Assembly: GCA_029882335.1 (NCBI GenBank)
Contig: JAOUKW010000152.1
Location: 1-9,094, forward strand
DNA length: 9,094 bases
Source: Candidatus Heimdallarchaeota archaeon
GTDB taxonomy: Archaea > Asgardarchaeota > Heimdallarchaeia > Heimdallarchaeales > Kariarchaeaceae
Reading direction: 5' to 3'
Shown here: in pieces, positions 1 through 6,584 of the stretch
Numbering within the stretch: position 1 is the stretch's first letter
How the letters are laid out: each line of letters opens with the position of its first letter
Notes under the pieces: generated by a model
The model's database searches: none
What the model was told of the DNA's origin: nothing
What the model saw: the letters and a program-made list of their open reading frames with translations, nothing else
Position numbers and translations under genes: made by a program

Positions 1-812
1 CTTATCTATTAATTCCTTTGGGGGGATTAATTTTTGGTTTTGGTACTGTATTTGCTGGGGGATGTGCAGGTGGAACCTGTTATCGAATTGGTAATGGTTC
101 TATATCTGCTTTACTGGCATTTCTTGGTTTTGCATTTGGTATTGGGCTAATGAATATCTCTCCATTATCAACCATAATTACCTCTGCAAGAAATAAAACT
201 ACATTGGAAGTCAACGGTGAAACTCCTTCTCTTATTCAATTCCTACCTATGTCTGTAATTATATCGTTCTCATTATTGATTTTGATCTATTCAATATATT
301 ATTACAGAAATCTCATTAAATCTGATAAAATTAAATTAGACCATCTGAAAAAATATTGGAATCCTGTAACTACTGGCTTGATATTAGGTACTCTAGGTGT
401 ACTTGCACGTTATAATTCGATGTTATACGATCGCTTCTTTGGCTTATCCACCACAGATGGAATTGCTGAGATATTTTTATCATTATTTCAAGTATCTACT
501 ATGGATTGGGCAGGTAATTTTATTGTAGGGTTAATACTTGGGTCTTTAATTTCATCTTACCTATCAAAAGAATTTAAAATCAATATCCCTCCTCGAATAG
601 AAATCATGCGATTCTTTGGAGGTGGTATTTTGATGGGTATTGGAGCAATGTTGGGATTAGGTTGTAATTTTGGCCATATACTTGGTGGTATTCCAGAGTT
701 GGGTTTATCATCAATAATTTCTCTAATTTTTATGGTAATTGGTAATTGGTTAGGTTCACATATTTATTATTCTGCTTGGAATAACTCATTACCTGAATCT
801 ACCCCTATTTAG
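1..812 (+). CDS. YeeE/YedE (TsuA-like) sulfur-compound transporter, 5' truncated
   Basis: Integral membrane protein of the YeeE/YedE family, whose characterised member TsuA imports thiosulfate through a relay of conserved cysteines. The frame is open to the window edge (first full codon at 3). The TTG at 18 is not the true start, because upstream codons encode residues that continue the usual PLGG lead-in to the first motif. Numbering from that TTG, the first half-motif is FAGGCAGGTCYR (about 12-23, Cys16 and Cys21) and the matching second one is GLGCNFGH (about 213-220, Cys216). These are the paired Gly/Cys-rich re-entrant segments of the two pseudo-repeats. Several hydrophobic helices lie between and around them. 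About 270 residues remain of a family usually near 330-350, so the first helices are probably missing. The stop codon overlaps the stop of the convergent gene by 4 bp. The TusA and DsrE genes 4.4-6 kb away give a pathway link. The exact substrate (thiosulfate or another sulfur species) is inferred from the family. Confidence 0.87.
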   Translation, partial: YLLIPLGGLIFGFGTVFAGGCAGGTCYRIGNGSISALLAFLGFAFGIGLMNISPLSTIITSARNKTTLEVNGETPSLIQFLPMSVIISFSLLILIYSIYYYRNLIKSDKIKLDHLKKYWNPVTTGLILGTLGVLARYNSMLYDRFFGLSTTDGIAEIFLSLFQVSTMDWAGNFIVGLILGSLISSYLSKEFKINIPPRIEIMRFFGGGILMGIGAMLGLGCNFGHILGGIPELGLSSIISLIFMVIGNWLGSHIYYSAWNNSLPESTPI

Positions 813-2152
813 TTTTCATTAGATTTATTTCTAATTCTAGTGGTATTTATTCTATTAAGTAGTAATAAATAAACTGGAGTATACTCAATTAACAATATGA
901 GTGGATTTTCTATCCAAATTCCAGAAGAATCATATTCCAAATAGATAAAATATGAAAATAATACTGTAATTGACCAAATCAAACCCGAATTATCTATGTA
1001 TACTGAAAATAATGGTATTATCCAAATTATATACCAAGGTTGAATATCTGGACTAATGAGAAAAACAAGAAATATCAGCCAGTATGATTGTCTAACTATA
1101 GTATAATCTTCCATTACTGCTTGTTTGAAGATTATACTAGAAATTAATATGATCCCAAAGGCAAAAATATATCTAGCGATTATTTCATCCTGAAATAATT
1201 CAATACTAATCCAATGAAAGATACGATATATACTTTCATTAAATCTGAAATATCTGGAAAATATTATTAGTCCATCTGGAACGAGAACGCTAATTGGGTC
1301 TTCAATATATGGTATAATAAATAAAATTGTAACTATAAACGAGATGAGGAAATCCTTTATTTGATAATACCTAAATAGGATAAGAAGAAGGAGTATAGGG
1401 AGAATTTTAATAAGAATGGCTATAGTAATACAGATTGCCGATATGGTTTTATGTTTCTTTAAAATGAAATAATATGATAGGAAAGTAAAAAATATTGCAA
1501 TTACATCGATATGAGCATTTCCCGCAAATTCGAATATTACCAGTGGTGAATATGCATATATAATAATCCTATGAGATGGCATCTGTAGATGTTGTAATAT
1601 TTTATTAAGTAACCTAATTACTCCAAGATCAAATAGAATTATGACTACTTGATATAGAAGTATATTTTGAGATATAGATAAATTATCAACTGCAAGTAGT
1701 GAAAAGATAAATTGCGCTACTGGTGGGTAGGGGCTGGTTATGTTCGGGTGATTGATTTGAGTCCACCATGGTTGATATAAATTATCTACTTTGGGATCAT
1801 TTGGCGATGTTGTATATGGATTGATTCCTTGTTTATGCATCTCTCCATTCCAAATATATCTGTATATGTCGTCTGACAGACCTACTGGATAAAATAATTG
1901 GAGAATACGCAATAATATTGATATGAACCATATAAATATCATGTATGATTGATTTAGTTGAATATTATTTCTTTCATTGTAATTTATTATAAGTAAATAT
2001 ACTATTGCAGGAAAGCTGATTAATATGACAAAAAATGGGTTATCTCTTCTAACTTCTGTAATGATGGTAAATATTACGAATATAATCGTATATATGATGT
2101 TTAATCCTATTGCAGTTGTCAATTGCTTAGAATTAACATGTTTCTTCATCAT
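809..2152 (-). CDS. GT-C membrane glycosyltransferase, GT87/MptB-like (probable polyprenyl-phosphate-mannose dependent)
   Basis: A 447-residue protein with roughly ten or eleven hydrophobic helices, typical of GT-C glycosyltransferases that take a sugar from a polyprenyl-phosphate donor on the outer face of the membrane. The diagnostic stretch is GLSDDIYRYIWNGEMHKQGINPY (91-113, described by its key residues Ser93, Asp94, Asp95, Tyr97, Arg98, Asn111, Pro112). Asp94-Asp95 in the first extracellular loop are the likely catalytic acids. Further family landmarks are PYPPVAQ (141-147), GNAHID (211-216), LIKILP (247-252) and PDIQPWYIIW (368-377). The start is supported by an AGGTGAT site directly before the ATG. 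It follows the DPM1-like gene by 9 nt on the same strand, so the two are very likely cotranscribed. That pairing fits one enzyme making a lipid-linked sugar and the other using it. Sugar and acceptor are not visible from sequence; mannose is the family-based guess. Confidence 0.85.
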   Translation of the reverse strand: MMKKHVNSKQLTTAIGLNIIYTIIFVIFTIITEVRRDNPFFVILISFPAIVYLLIINYNERNNIQLNQSYMIFIWFISILLRILQLFYPVGLSDDIYRYIWNGEMHKQGINPYTTSPNDPKVDNLYQPWWTQINHPNITSPYPPVAQFIFSLLAVDNLSISQNILLYQVVIILFDLGVIRLLNKILQHLQMPSHRIIIYAYSPLVIFEFAGNAHIDVIAIFFTFLSYYFILKKHKTISAICITIAILIKILPILLLLILFRYYQIKDFLISFIVTILFIIPYIEDPISVLVPDGLIIFSRYFRFNESIYRIFHWISIELFQDEIIARYIFAFGIILISSIIFKQAVMEDYTIVRQSYWLIFLVFLISPDIQPWYIIWIIPLFSVYIDNSGLIWSITVLFSYFIYLEYDSSGIWIENPLILLIEYTPVYLLLLNRINTTRIRNKSNEN

Positions 2153-2159
2153 ATCACCT
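2153..2159 (-). promoter_or_regulatory. Ribosome binding site abutting the GT-C start
   Basis: On the minus strand the sequence AGGTGAT runs directly into the ATG at 2152. It matches the archaeal anti-Shine-Dalgarno (CACCTCCT region) over seven bases. It lies in the 9-nt gap after the upstream GT2 gene and selects the first of two adjacent Met codons. Confidence 0.6.
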
Positions 2160-2161
2160 GA

Positions 2162-2875
2162 TTAAATATTTCTCTTAAATGAATATTTTAAGATATAATA
2201 GGTCAATGCTATTGCTGCTTTAATACTAGTGATGAATGATCCTGATATTTTTGATTTACCGATTCTTGGTCGCTGTTCAACATTGATTTCTCCAATAAAA
2301 TAACCTTTCCTTATAATTTTAACAATCATCTCTGCAGCCCATCCATAGCCGGTGTCTTGCATATCTATATCAATTAAAGCTTGATAGTCAATTATTCGGA
2401 GAGATCCCATATCTTCCAATTTAACCTTGTATAGCAGGTGAATCAAACGAGTGAAAAAATAATTTGCAAATCTTGCATGTTTAGGCATGGAATTAGTATT
2501 TGTATGCATTCTACTACCCATAATTAATCCTGTGGGAGAATTTCTTATTTGCTCTATGATATTTATAATACCATTGGGATGATTAGTTCCATCTGCATCT
2601 ACAAAGAGTATATATTTTGGTTGTAAATTACTTGATGTAATATAATTAATCCCTGCTAAACATGCATATCCATATCCTTTCTTTTCCTCATAAATTAAAT
2701 GTTTACCAAGTTTATTAACAATCTTTGCAGTATTATCTGTAGATCCGTTATCTATTACAATTATCTTATTGTTAATTGGTATTTCGTTAATCGTTTTCTC
2801 AATGATTTCCTCTTCATTTAAAGCTGGGATGAGTATGATAATCTCTAGATTCTCATCATTATCCACAATATACAA
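2162..2875 (-). CDS. GT2 glycosyltransferase, DPM1/polyprenyl-phosphate sugar synthase-like
   Basis: A 237-residue cytosolic or membrane-peripheral GT-A fold enzyme that transfers a sugar from a nucleotide donor, probably to a polyprenyl phosphate. Motifs in order: IPALNEEE (16-23), VIDNGSTDNT (40-49, nucleotide-binding edge), KKGYGYACLAGI (65-76), the metal-binding DxD as VDADG (92-96, Asp93 and Asp95), MGSRM (119-123), EDMGSLRII (154-162), GYGWAAEM (176-183) and QRPRIGKSKISG (201-212). The DMG...RI and R-x-GKSKISG signatures define a DPM1-related subfamily often found beside DUF2064 proteins, as here. No C-terminal membrane helices are present, so it is the short soluble form. The start is TTG at 2875, without a clear Shine-Dalgarno; a GTG three codons inside (2866) is an alternative. 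It heads the operon with the GT-C enzyme and diverges from the DUF2064 gene. Donor sugar (GDP-mannose or UDP-glucose type) cannot be told. Confidence 0.87.
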   Translation of the reverse strand: MYIVDNDENLEIIILIPALNEEEIIEKTINEIPINNKIIVIDNGSTDNTAKIVNKLGKHLIYEEKKGYGYACLAGINYITSSNLQPKYILFVDADGTNHPNGIINIIEQIRNSPTGLIMGSRMHTNTNSMPKHARFANYFFTRLIHLLYKVKLEDMGSLRIIDYQALIDIDMQDTGYGWAAEMIVKIIRKGYFIGEINVEQRPRIGKSKISGSFITSIKAAIALTYYILKYSFKRNI

Positions 2876-2999
2876 CTATCTTTCTTTTTTATCTATCTTT
2901 CGTTAAGTCTAGGATTAATATTCGGGCTTAACTAGTAATTTGTAACTCCATCCTTTGGAAGGATATATGAATGATTAATAGTATTGATTATAAGCAGGT
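2876..2999. promoter_or_regulatory. Divergent intergenic promoter region with palindrome and TATA-like box
   Basis: This 124-bp gap must hold the promoters of both glycosyltransferase arms. A 6-bp inverted repeat with a 3-nt centre, ATCCTTTGGAAGGAT, lies at 2950-2964. It overlaps the purine-rich BRE position and the start of a TATA-like GATATATGA (2962-2970) about 30 bp before the ATG at 3000, which would suit a leaderless or short-leader archaeal transcript. A second, weaker repeat pairs GTTAAG (2902-2907) with CTTAAC (2927-2932). No equally clear TATA box was seen for the minus-strand gene. Confidence 0.4.
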
Positions 3000-3764
3000 A
3001 TGAAATCCGCAGTTCTAGTTTTTGCCAAAGTTCCCCGTATTGGATTTGTTAAAACCAGATTAGTTGAAGGAGCAATCTCCGATTTTGATGCATATTTATT
3101 ATCAAAATCATTCATTATTGATGTATTAAATCAAGTCCAAAATTCAAATGTAGATTGCATATTTTTTAGTTTGGGGGATGATCAATTTATAGATTCAAAT
3201 GATTTAGGTAAAATTTTGGATATTGATATATCTAAATATACTAAATTATCTTCCATCTTTCATAAACAATCAGATGGTACATTTGGTGAACGAATGGAAG
3301 ATGCAATCAAATCAATCTATCAACAATTTGAAGGGAAATTAATAATACTTGGTATGGATAGTCCTCATATACAACCCAATCGAATAAACAAGGCACTAAA
3401 CCAATTAGAAGATTTTGATTTAGTTGTTGGTCCTGGTTTAGCTGGTGGAATTTATTTAATTGGTTTTTCTCGTTTGTTACTACTTGATGAATTTCATTTG
3501 TGTTTTGAAGGAGTTGAATTGTTAAAATTTACAAAATGGACGAAGAAACATAATTATTCATGTTGGTTATTACCTGAATTAAGCGATATCGATACTCCAG
3601 ATGATCTAATTGGACTTATTGCTTGGATAGAAACTGCAAAAATTATAGGTCAATCCAATAAGATCCAATTACCCAATAATACGATAAAACTGATTTCTCA
3701 ACTTAAATTAGAAATTATAACACCAGATAACAATAGAGATAAAAAAATAATCAAGGGTAAATAA
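3000..3764 (+). CDS. DUF2064 / TIGR04282-family nucleotidyltransferase-like protein
   Basis: A 254-residue soluble protein of the DUF2064 family (annotated elsewhere as rSAM/selenodomain-associated transferase 1), a GT-A-like fold related to CofC and MobA. Landmarks: FAKVPRIGFVKTRL (8-21), matching the FAKxPxxGxVKTRL nucleotide loop; QSDGTFGERM (90-99); GMDSP (118-122), the IGxDxP acid motif with Asp120; GPGLAGGIYLIGF (144-156); and SDIDTPDDL (195-203). In the fourth motif the family usually has DGGYYLIG; here the acidic residue is Ala148 and the first Tyr is Ile151, so metal or donor binding may be altered. An extra tail of about 50 residues follows the final motif. AGGT directly precedes the ATG. 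It is separated by one base from the egghead-like gene, so the two form an operon. The biochemical activity of the family is not established; a role in supplying or transferring an activated sugar is inferred from context. Confidence 0.83.
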   Translation: MKSAVLVFAKVPRIGFVKTRLVEGAISDFDAYLLSKSFIIDVLNQVQNSNVDCIFFSLGDDQFIDSNDLGKILDIDISKYTKLSSIFHKQSDGTFGERMEDAIKSIYQQFEGKLIILGMDSPHIQPNRINKALNQLEDFDLVVGPGLAGGIYLIGFSRLLLLDEFHLCFEGVELLKFTKWTKKHNYSCWLLPELSDIDTPDDLIGLIAWIETAKIIGQSNKIQLPNNTIKLISQLKLEIITPDNNRDKKIIKGK

Positions 3765-3765
3765 G

Positions 3766-5187
3766 ATGGAATTAACAGTTATAATAAATATTATATTTGT
3801 ATTTTTTTTTCTTACATCACTTAATTATGTTATATTCTTATATCCTAATTTTTTGAAAAACCATAATAAATTGAAAGAGATCCATAATGAAGAAGAAGTG
3901 ATAGAATTACTATTACATTCCAAAAGGAAGATTAACCTAGTTATACAGATTACTACGAAGGGAGGGGAGATGGAGGTAATTAGTGAAGGGTTATTGAAAT
4001 TAAATGAGGTCTTTCTTGAATTACATAACGATATTCAACAACTCATTCGCGTTTTTATTGTAACTGAAAGAGAAAATGATTTGATATTATGCCCTGAAGT
4101 TTTATTCCCAGTAGAGATAATTGTAGTACCAAAATCATATACAACGAATAATCAAACTAGGTTAAAAGCAAGAGCTCTTCAATATATGGTTGAATATTAT
4201 AATGATAATTTACCTGGTAATTTAGAGATGTACTATATCTATCACTTTGATGCTGAATCTCAAACTGATAAATTTGGAGTCTTATCAGTTCTTTATTCTA
4301 TATTAATAAATCCTGATGTATATATCTTCCAGGGATTAATTACATATCCAATCCGTTGGTTCCGTGCTCCATTATTTAGTCGTCAATTAGAAAGCCTACG
4401 ACCATGGAATTGTTATGAATGCAGGGGAAACACAAACAATGGGATAATATATCATCTGCATGGTTCTAATATCGTAATTCGAGGTGATAAGGAATACCAA
4501 ATTGGATGGGATTTTGGTTTAATCCATAATTTCCCCGTTGTTGCGGAAGATTTATTTTTTGGTTTAAAGGCGTATTTAATTTTAGGAAAGCAAGCATTCG
4601 GGTGGCATGGTGGGGTTTTATATGAGCAACCCGCATTAAGTTTGGTAGATTCACTAAAACAGCGAATTAGGTGGATTCGAGGTTCATTACAGGCATTAGA
4701 TAATATTGATCAATTGACTTCTACAGAAGAACTCGATCTTTCGCACCATAATCAACTAAAACACAAAATGAGGGTAAAATTATACATATATGGCTTAGGA
4801 TTTATTCCTGCTACAATTGCGAGTATAACATATATTATCTTAATTAGTTACACAATCGGTTCTATATCCTATAAATTGGGTATTACTTCTGAACCTACTT
4901 ATCTGAAGTTATTATTACAACTATTATCTCCAAATATACATTATACTGTTATAATCTTTACCATGATTGGTGGTATCTTATGGTTATTAACTATTCAAAT
5001 AGGTCTGCACTTAAATTTTACCAATCATCAACTTGATTTCAAGGATAAAACTAGAGAACATTTGTTAATATTACTAATAACTCCTATTGCAGTTGTATTT
5101 GATACTGGTGTAGTTTTCTTCACCATTATATTTTGGAAATTTGGTTATAAAAAAGCTATTTGGGAAATCACTCCGAAAATTTTGTAA
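3766..5187 (+). CDS. Egghead-like membrane GT2 glycosyltransferase
   Basis: A 473-residue GT2 enzyme resembling the egghead beta-1,4-mannosyltransferase group. One N-terminal membrane helix (about 4-28) precedes a cytosolic catalytic domain, followed by about three C-terminal helices (about 337-365, 392-415 and 433-455). Motifs: TRLKARALQYMVEYY (131-145), the DxD-like FDAES (161-165, Asp162 in place of the usual DEET-type motif), LHGSNIVIRG (231-240), VAEDLFFGLKA (259-269, with the E-D acid pair), FGWHGGVLYEQP (278-289) and QRIRWIRGS (299-307), the QxxRW motif of processive GT2 enzymes. It starts one base after the DUF2064 stop, with AAGGG at 3753-3757 inside the upstream gene as ribosome site. 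The next gene is convergent and only 14 nt away. It probably extends a lipid-linked or surface glycan at the membrane. Sugar and acceptor are unknown. An unusual CYEC pair (216-219) sits inside the catalytic domain. Confidence 0.84.
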   Translation: MELTVIINIIFVFFFLTSLNYVIFLYPNFLKNHNKLKEIHNEEEVIELLLHSKRKINLVIQITTKGGEMEVISEGLLKLNEVFLELHNDIQQLIRVFIVTERENDLILCPEVLFPVEIIVVPKSYTTNNQTRLKARALQYMVEYYNDNLPGNLEMYYIYHFDAESQTDKFGVLSVLYSILINPDVYIFQGLITYPIRWFRAPLFSRQLESLRPWNCYECRGNTNNGIIYHLHGSNIVIRGDKEYQIGWDFGLIHNFPVVAEDLFFGLKAYLILGKQAFGWHGGVLYEQPALSLVDSLKQRIRWIRGSLQALDNIDQLTSTEELDLSHHNQLKHKMRVKLYIYGLGFIPATIASITYIILISYTIGSISYKLGITSEPTYLKLLLQLLSPNIHYTVIIFTMIGGILWLLTIQIGLHLNFTNHQLDFKDKTREHLLILLITPIAVVFDTGVVFFTIIFWKFGYKKAIWEITPKIL

Positions 5188-5201
5188 GAATTAATATTTG
5201 T

Positions 5202-5669
5202 TTAAATTTCAAATCCTTCACAATGTACGCAATTTTCTACATTTTCTGCTTCCATCTTGGCTCGGTATGCTTCTATAGCAGGAGCTCCAGTGAGTAGTTT
5301 TTGCATATCATCTTGAAGATTGTCGGGTTTCATTTTAACTAACCAACCTTGTTTGTAGGGTGATTTATTCAGTATTCCTGGATCTTCTTTGACTAAATCA
5401 TTAGATTCAACAATAACTCCGGCCATGGGTGCTTTTACAGGTCCAACCCATTTACTGCTTTCTACTATGGCAATAGGTTTACTATCTTTTCTAGTCTTTC
5501 CTACTTTTTGTGGTGTGGCATGTAATACATTACCTGCTAGAGTTTGTGCCATATCTGTCATACCGACTGTGATTGTTCCATCGTCATTTAATCTTATCCA
5601 AGTGTTATGGTCTACACGATAGTATAGATCTGTTGGGAAAATACAATTTTTTATTTCTTCATGACTCAT
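5202..5669 (-). CDS. GcvH-like lipoyl carrier protein with C-terminal CxxC (LbpA-type role suspected)
   Basis: A 155-residue lipoyl-domain protein of the GcvH fold. The lipoyl-lysine loop reads VESSKWVGPVKAP (69-81), so Lys73 is the expected attachment site. Other fold landmarks are TVGMTDMAQTLAG (34-46), AGVIVESND (83-91) and YKQGWLVKMKP (105-115). The KWVGP sequence replaces the KAVSD stretch of classical glycine-cleavage H proteins. After the fold there is a tail of about 28 residues (AIEAYRAKMEAENVENCVHCEGFEI region) that ends in Cys147-x-x-Cys150, absent from standard GcvH. It follows the dsrE-like gene by 12 nt on the same strand, with a good ribosome site. No gcvT or gcvP is nearby. 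In the sHdr sulfur oxidation pathway the GcvH-like LbpA works with DsrE and TusA, so a sulfur-carrier job fits the neighbours better than glycine cleavage. That role is inferred. Whether it belongs to the LbpA clade needs a tree. Confidence 0.85.
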   Translation of the reverse strand: MSHEEIKNCIFPTDLYYRVDHNTWIRLNDDGTITVGMTDMAQTLAGNVLHATPQKVGKTRKDSKPIAIVESSKWVGPVKAPMAGVIVESNDLVKEDPGILNKSPYKQGWLVKMKPDNLQDDMQKLLTGAPAIEAYRAKMEAENVENCVHCEGFEI

Positions 5670-5677
5670 AGTTTTTT

Positions 5678-5683
5678 TCCTCT
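5678..5683 (-). promoter_or_regulatory. Ribosome binding site of the lipoyl-carrier gene
   Basis: AGAGGA on the minus strand lies 8 nt before the ATG at 5669 and overlaps the end of the upstream dsrE-like gene, supporting both this start and translation from a shared transcript. Confidence 0.6.
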
Positions 5684-6071
5684 AGAAATTCAATACTACT
5701 CCTGATTCAGCTGCTTCTTGAAGGAGATAGGCTCCTCCTACAACTCCATCACAATCATCACGTAAATCTTCTTTGGACATATCATGTAGATCAAGACTTG
5801 GTGAGCAAACAAACATTTGAACATCAACACTCTTTGCTTGTTCAATAAATTCAGATACGGGTTTGCCACCTTCTTTTACGGTAAGATTTTCAGCAACTCC
5901 TTTTTTCATTAATAATCCACCATTGATATTAAAAATCATTTGTACTTCTTTTTCCATAGAAGCAGCAACAGTGGCTAAAAAGAAAGGAGTGGCACATTTA
6001 CTCGCATTTTCAGGTCCAGTTGACATTATAATAAGTACTTTATCTTCATCCATAATGATCTCTCTTAACAT
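5682..6071 (-). CDS. DsrE-family sulfur carrier protein
   Basis: A 129-residue cytosolic protein of the DsrE/DsrF-like fold, which carries sulfur as a cysteine persulfide. The sequence starts with a beta strand (KVLIIMSTGPEN, 11-22), then CATPFFLATVAASMEKEVQMIF (26-47, key features Cys26 and the small-residue helix). The strand QMFVCSPSLDLHDM (85-98) carries Cys89 at the position of the DsrE active-site cysteine. A further Cys107 and the GGAYLLQEA helix (112-120) follow. The start at 6071 is supported by GAGGTG two bases upstream; an ATG at 6053 is an alternative and would still keep the whole fold. It is the first gene of a two-gene operon with the lipoyl carrier, divergent from tusA. It probably accepts sulfur from TusA or a rhodanese-type donor and hands it on; direct partners are inferred. 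Which DsrE subgroup it belongs to cannot be fixed by eye. Confidence 0.85.
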   Translation of the reverse strand: MLREIIMDEDKVLIIMSTGPENASKCATPFFLATVAASMEKEVQMIFNINGGLLMKKGVAENLTVKEGGKPVSEFIEQAKSVDVQMFVCSPSLDLHDMSKEDLRDDCDGVVGGAYLLQEAAESGVVLNF

Positions 6072-6073
6072 TA

Positions 6074-6080
6074 CACCTCT
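6074..6080 (-). promoter_or_regulatory. Ribosome binding site of the dsrE-like gene
   Basis: AGAGGTG on the minus strand ends two bases before the ATG at 6071. It is a strong match to the archaeal anti-Shine-Dalgarno and favours this start over the ATG at 6053. Confidence 0.5.
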
Positions 6081-6138
6081 TTGGGTAGTAAAAAAAAGTA
6101 TTGTAAATGTTTGTCCAAACTATTACATAATTCTTGAT

Positions 6139-6162
6139 TTTTTATACAAAGGCTTTTAAACT
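6139..6162 (-). promoter_or_regulatory. Candidate archaeal promoter of the dsrE-lipoyl carrier operon
   Basis: On the minus strand this stretch holds two TATA-like sequences, AGTTTAAAAGCC (6151-6162) and TTTGTATAAAA (6139-6149). Either would place transcription start roughly 45-60 bp before the ATG at 6071. The palindrome GTTTGTCCAAAC (6109-6120) would lie near that start, where a repressor could act. All of this is pattern-based. Confidence 0.3.
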
Positions 6163-6529
6163 GATACTTGAAGAATTTTAAAAATTATCCATCTATTTGT
6201 AGTTTTAATAATAGATTTACCTGAAGTAGAAAATATTTTGAATTTTATTTGAATTTACTGATTAATTTATTAAACTGATATAAAGAATGAATTATTGTAT
6301 CAAATTATGATAATTATATGTAAAATCACTAAAGAAAAAGTGTGTTTAATGGAATAGGTTGTGATTTAGGCAAATAATGGCGCATAAATCCTATAATGGT
6401 ATATTTTTTTTAGTAATTAAATAAATAAAAGAATTGCATGTTGAATGCAAAACTAACAATTGAAATAAATAAATTATTAAAAAGATGTCAAACATTGGTA
6501 ATAATCAGTAGTGTTTACCTTAATCAAGT

Positions 6530-6537
6530 TTTATATA
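6530..6537 (+). promoter_or_regulatory. TATA box of the tusA-dsrE2 operon
   Basis: TTTATATA is a close match to the archaeal TATA consensus. A start about 25 bp downstream (near 6560) would give a leader of about 45-50 nt before tusA, which includes the hairpin at 6564-6584. Confidence 0.5.
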
Positions 6538-6563
6538 CGCGTAATCAATGAATGACATGAGAT

Positions 6564-6584
6564 AGTGAAATGATGTATTTCATT
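6564..6584 (+). promoter_or_regulatory. Hairpin in the probable tusA leader
   Basis: TGAAAT (6566-6571) pairs with ATTTCA (6577-6582) around the loop GATGT, and a G-U plus an A-U pair can extend it to eight pairs. It sits between the predicted transcription start and the tusA start. It could affect translation or be an operator; it may also be chance in AT-rich DNA. Confidence 0.25.

Noticed and set aside
18..20. TTG as the true start of the sulfur transporter
   Set aside because: The frame is open upstream to the window edge and the family has additional helices before the first Cys motif, so this codon is internal.
4466..4654. Minus-strand open frame of 62 codons inside the egghead-like gene
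   Set aside because: Opposite the most conserved motifs of the glycosyltransferase, with no own ribosome site or family resemblance.
5389..5622. Plus-strand open frame of 77 codons opposite the lipoyl-carrier gene
   Set aside because: It lies wholly antisense to a gene with clear family motifs and encodes nothing recognisable.
5202..5669. Calling the lipoyl carrier a true glycine-cleavage H protein
   Set aside because: No P-, T- or L-protein gene is nearby, the lysine loop is atypical, a CxxC tail is added, and the neighbours are all sulfur carriers. The alternative is not fully excluded.
5863..6159. Plus-strand open frame of 98 codons opposite the dsrE-like gene
   Set aside because: Antisense to the conserved DsrE fold; its translation looks like a reverse-strand shadow and its end runs into the AT-rich spacer.
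6300..6420. Possible small RNA or tRNA in the long intergenic region
   Set aside because: No cloverleaf, conserved box C/D pair or stable long stem could be traced by eye; only a T-run and weak repeats.
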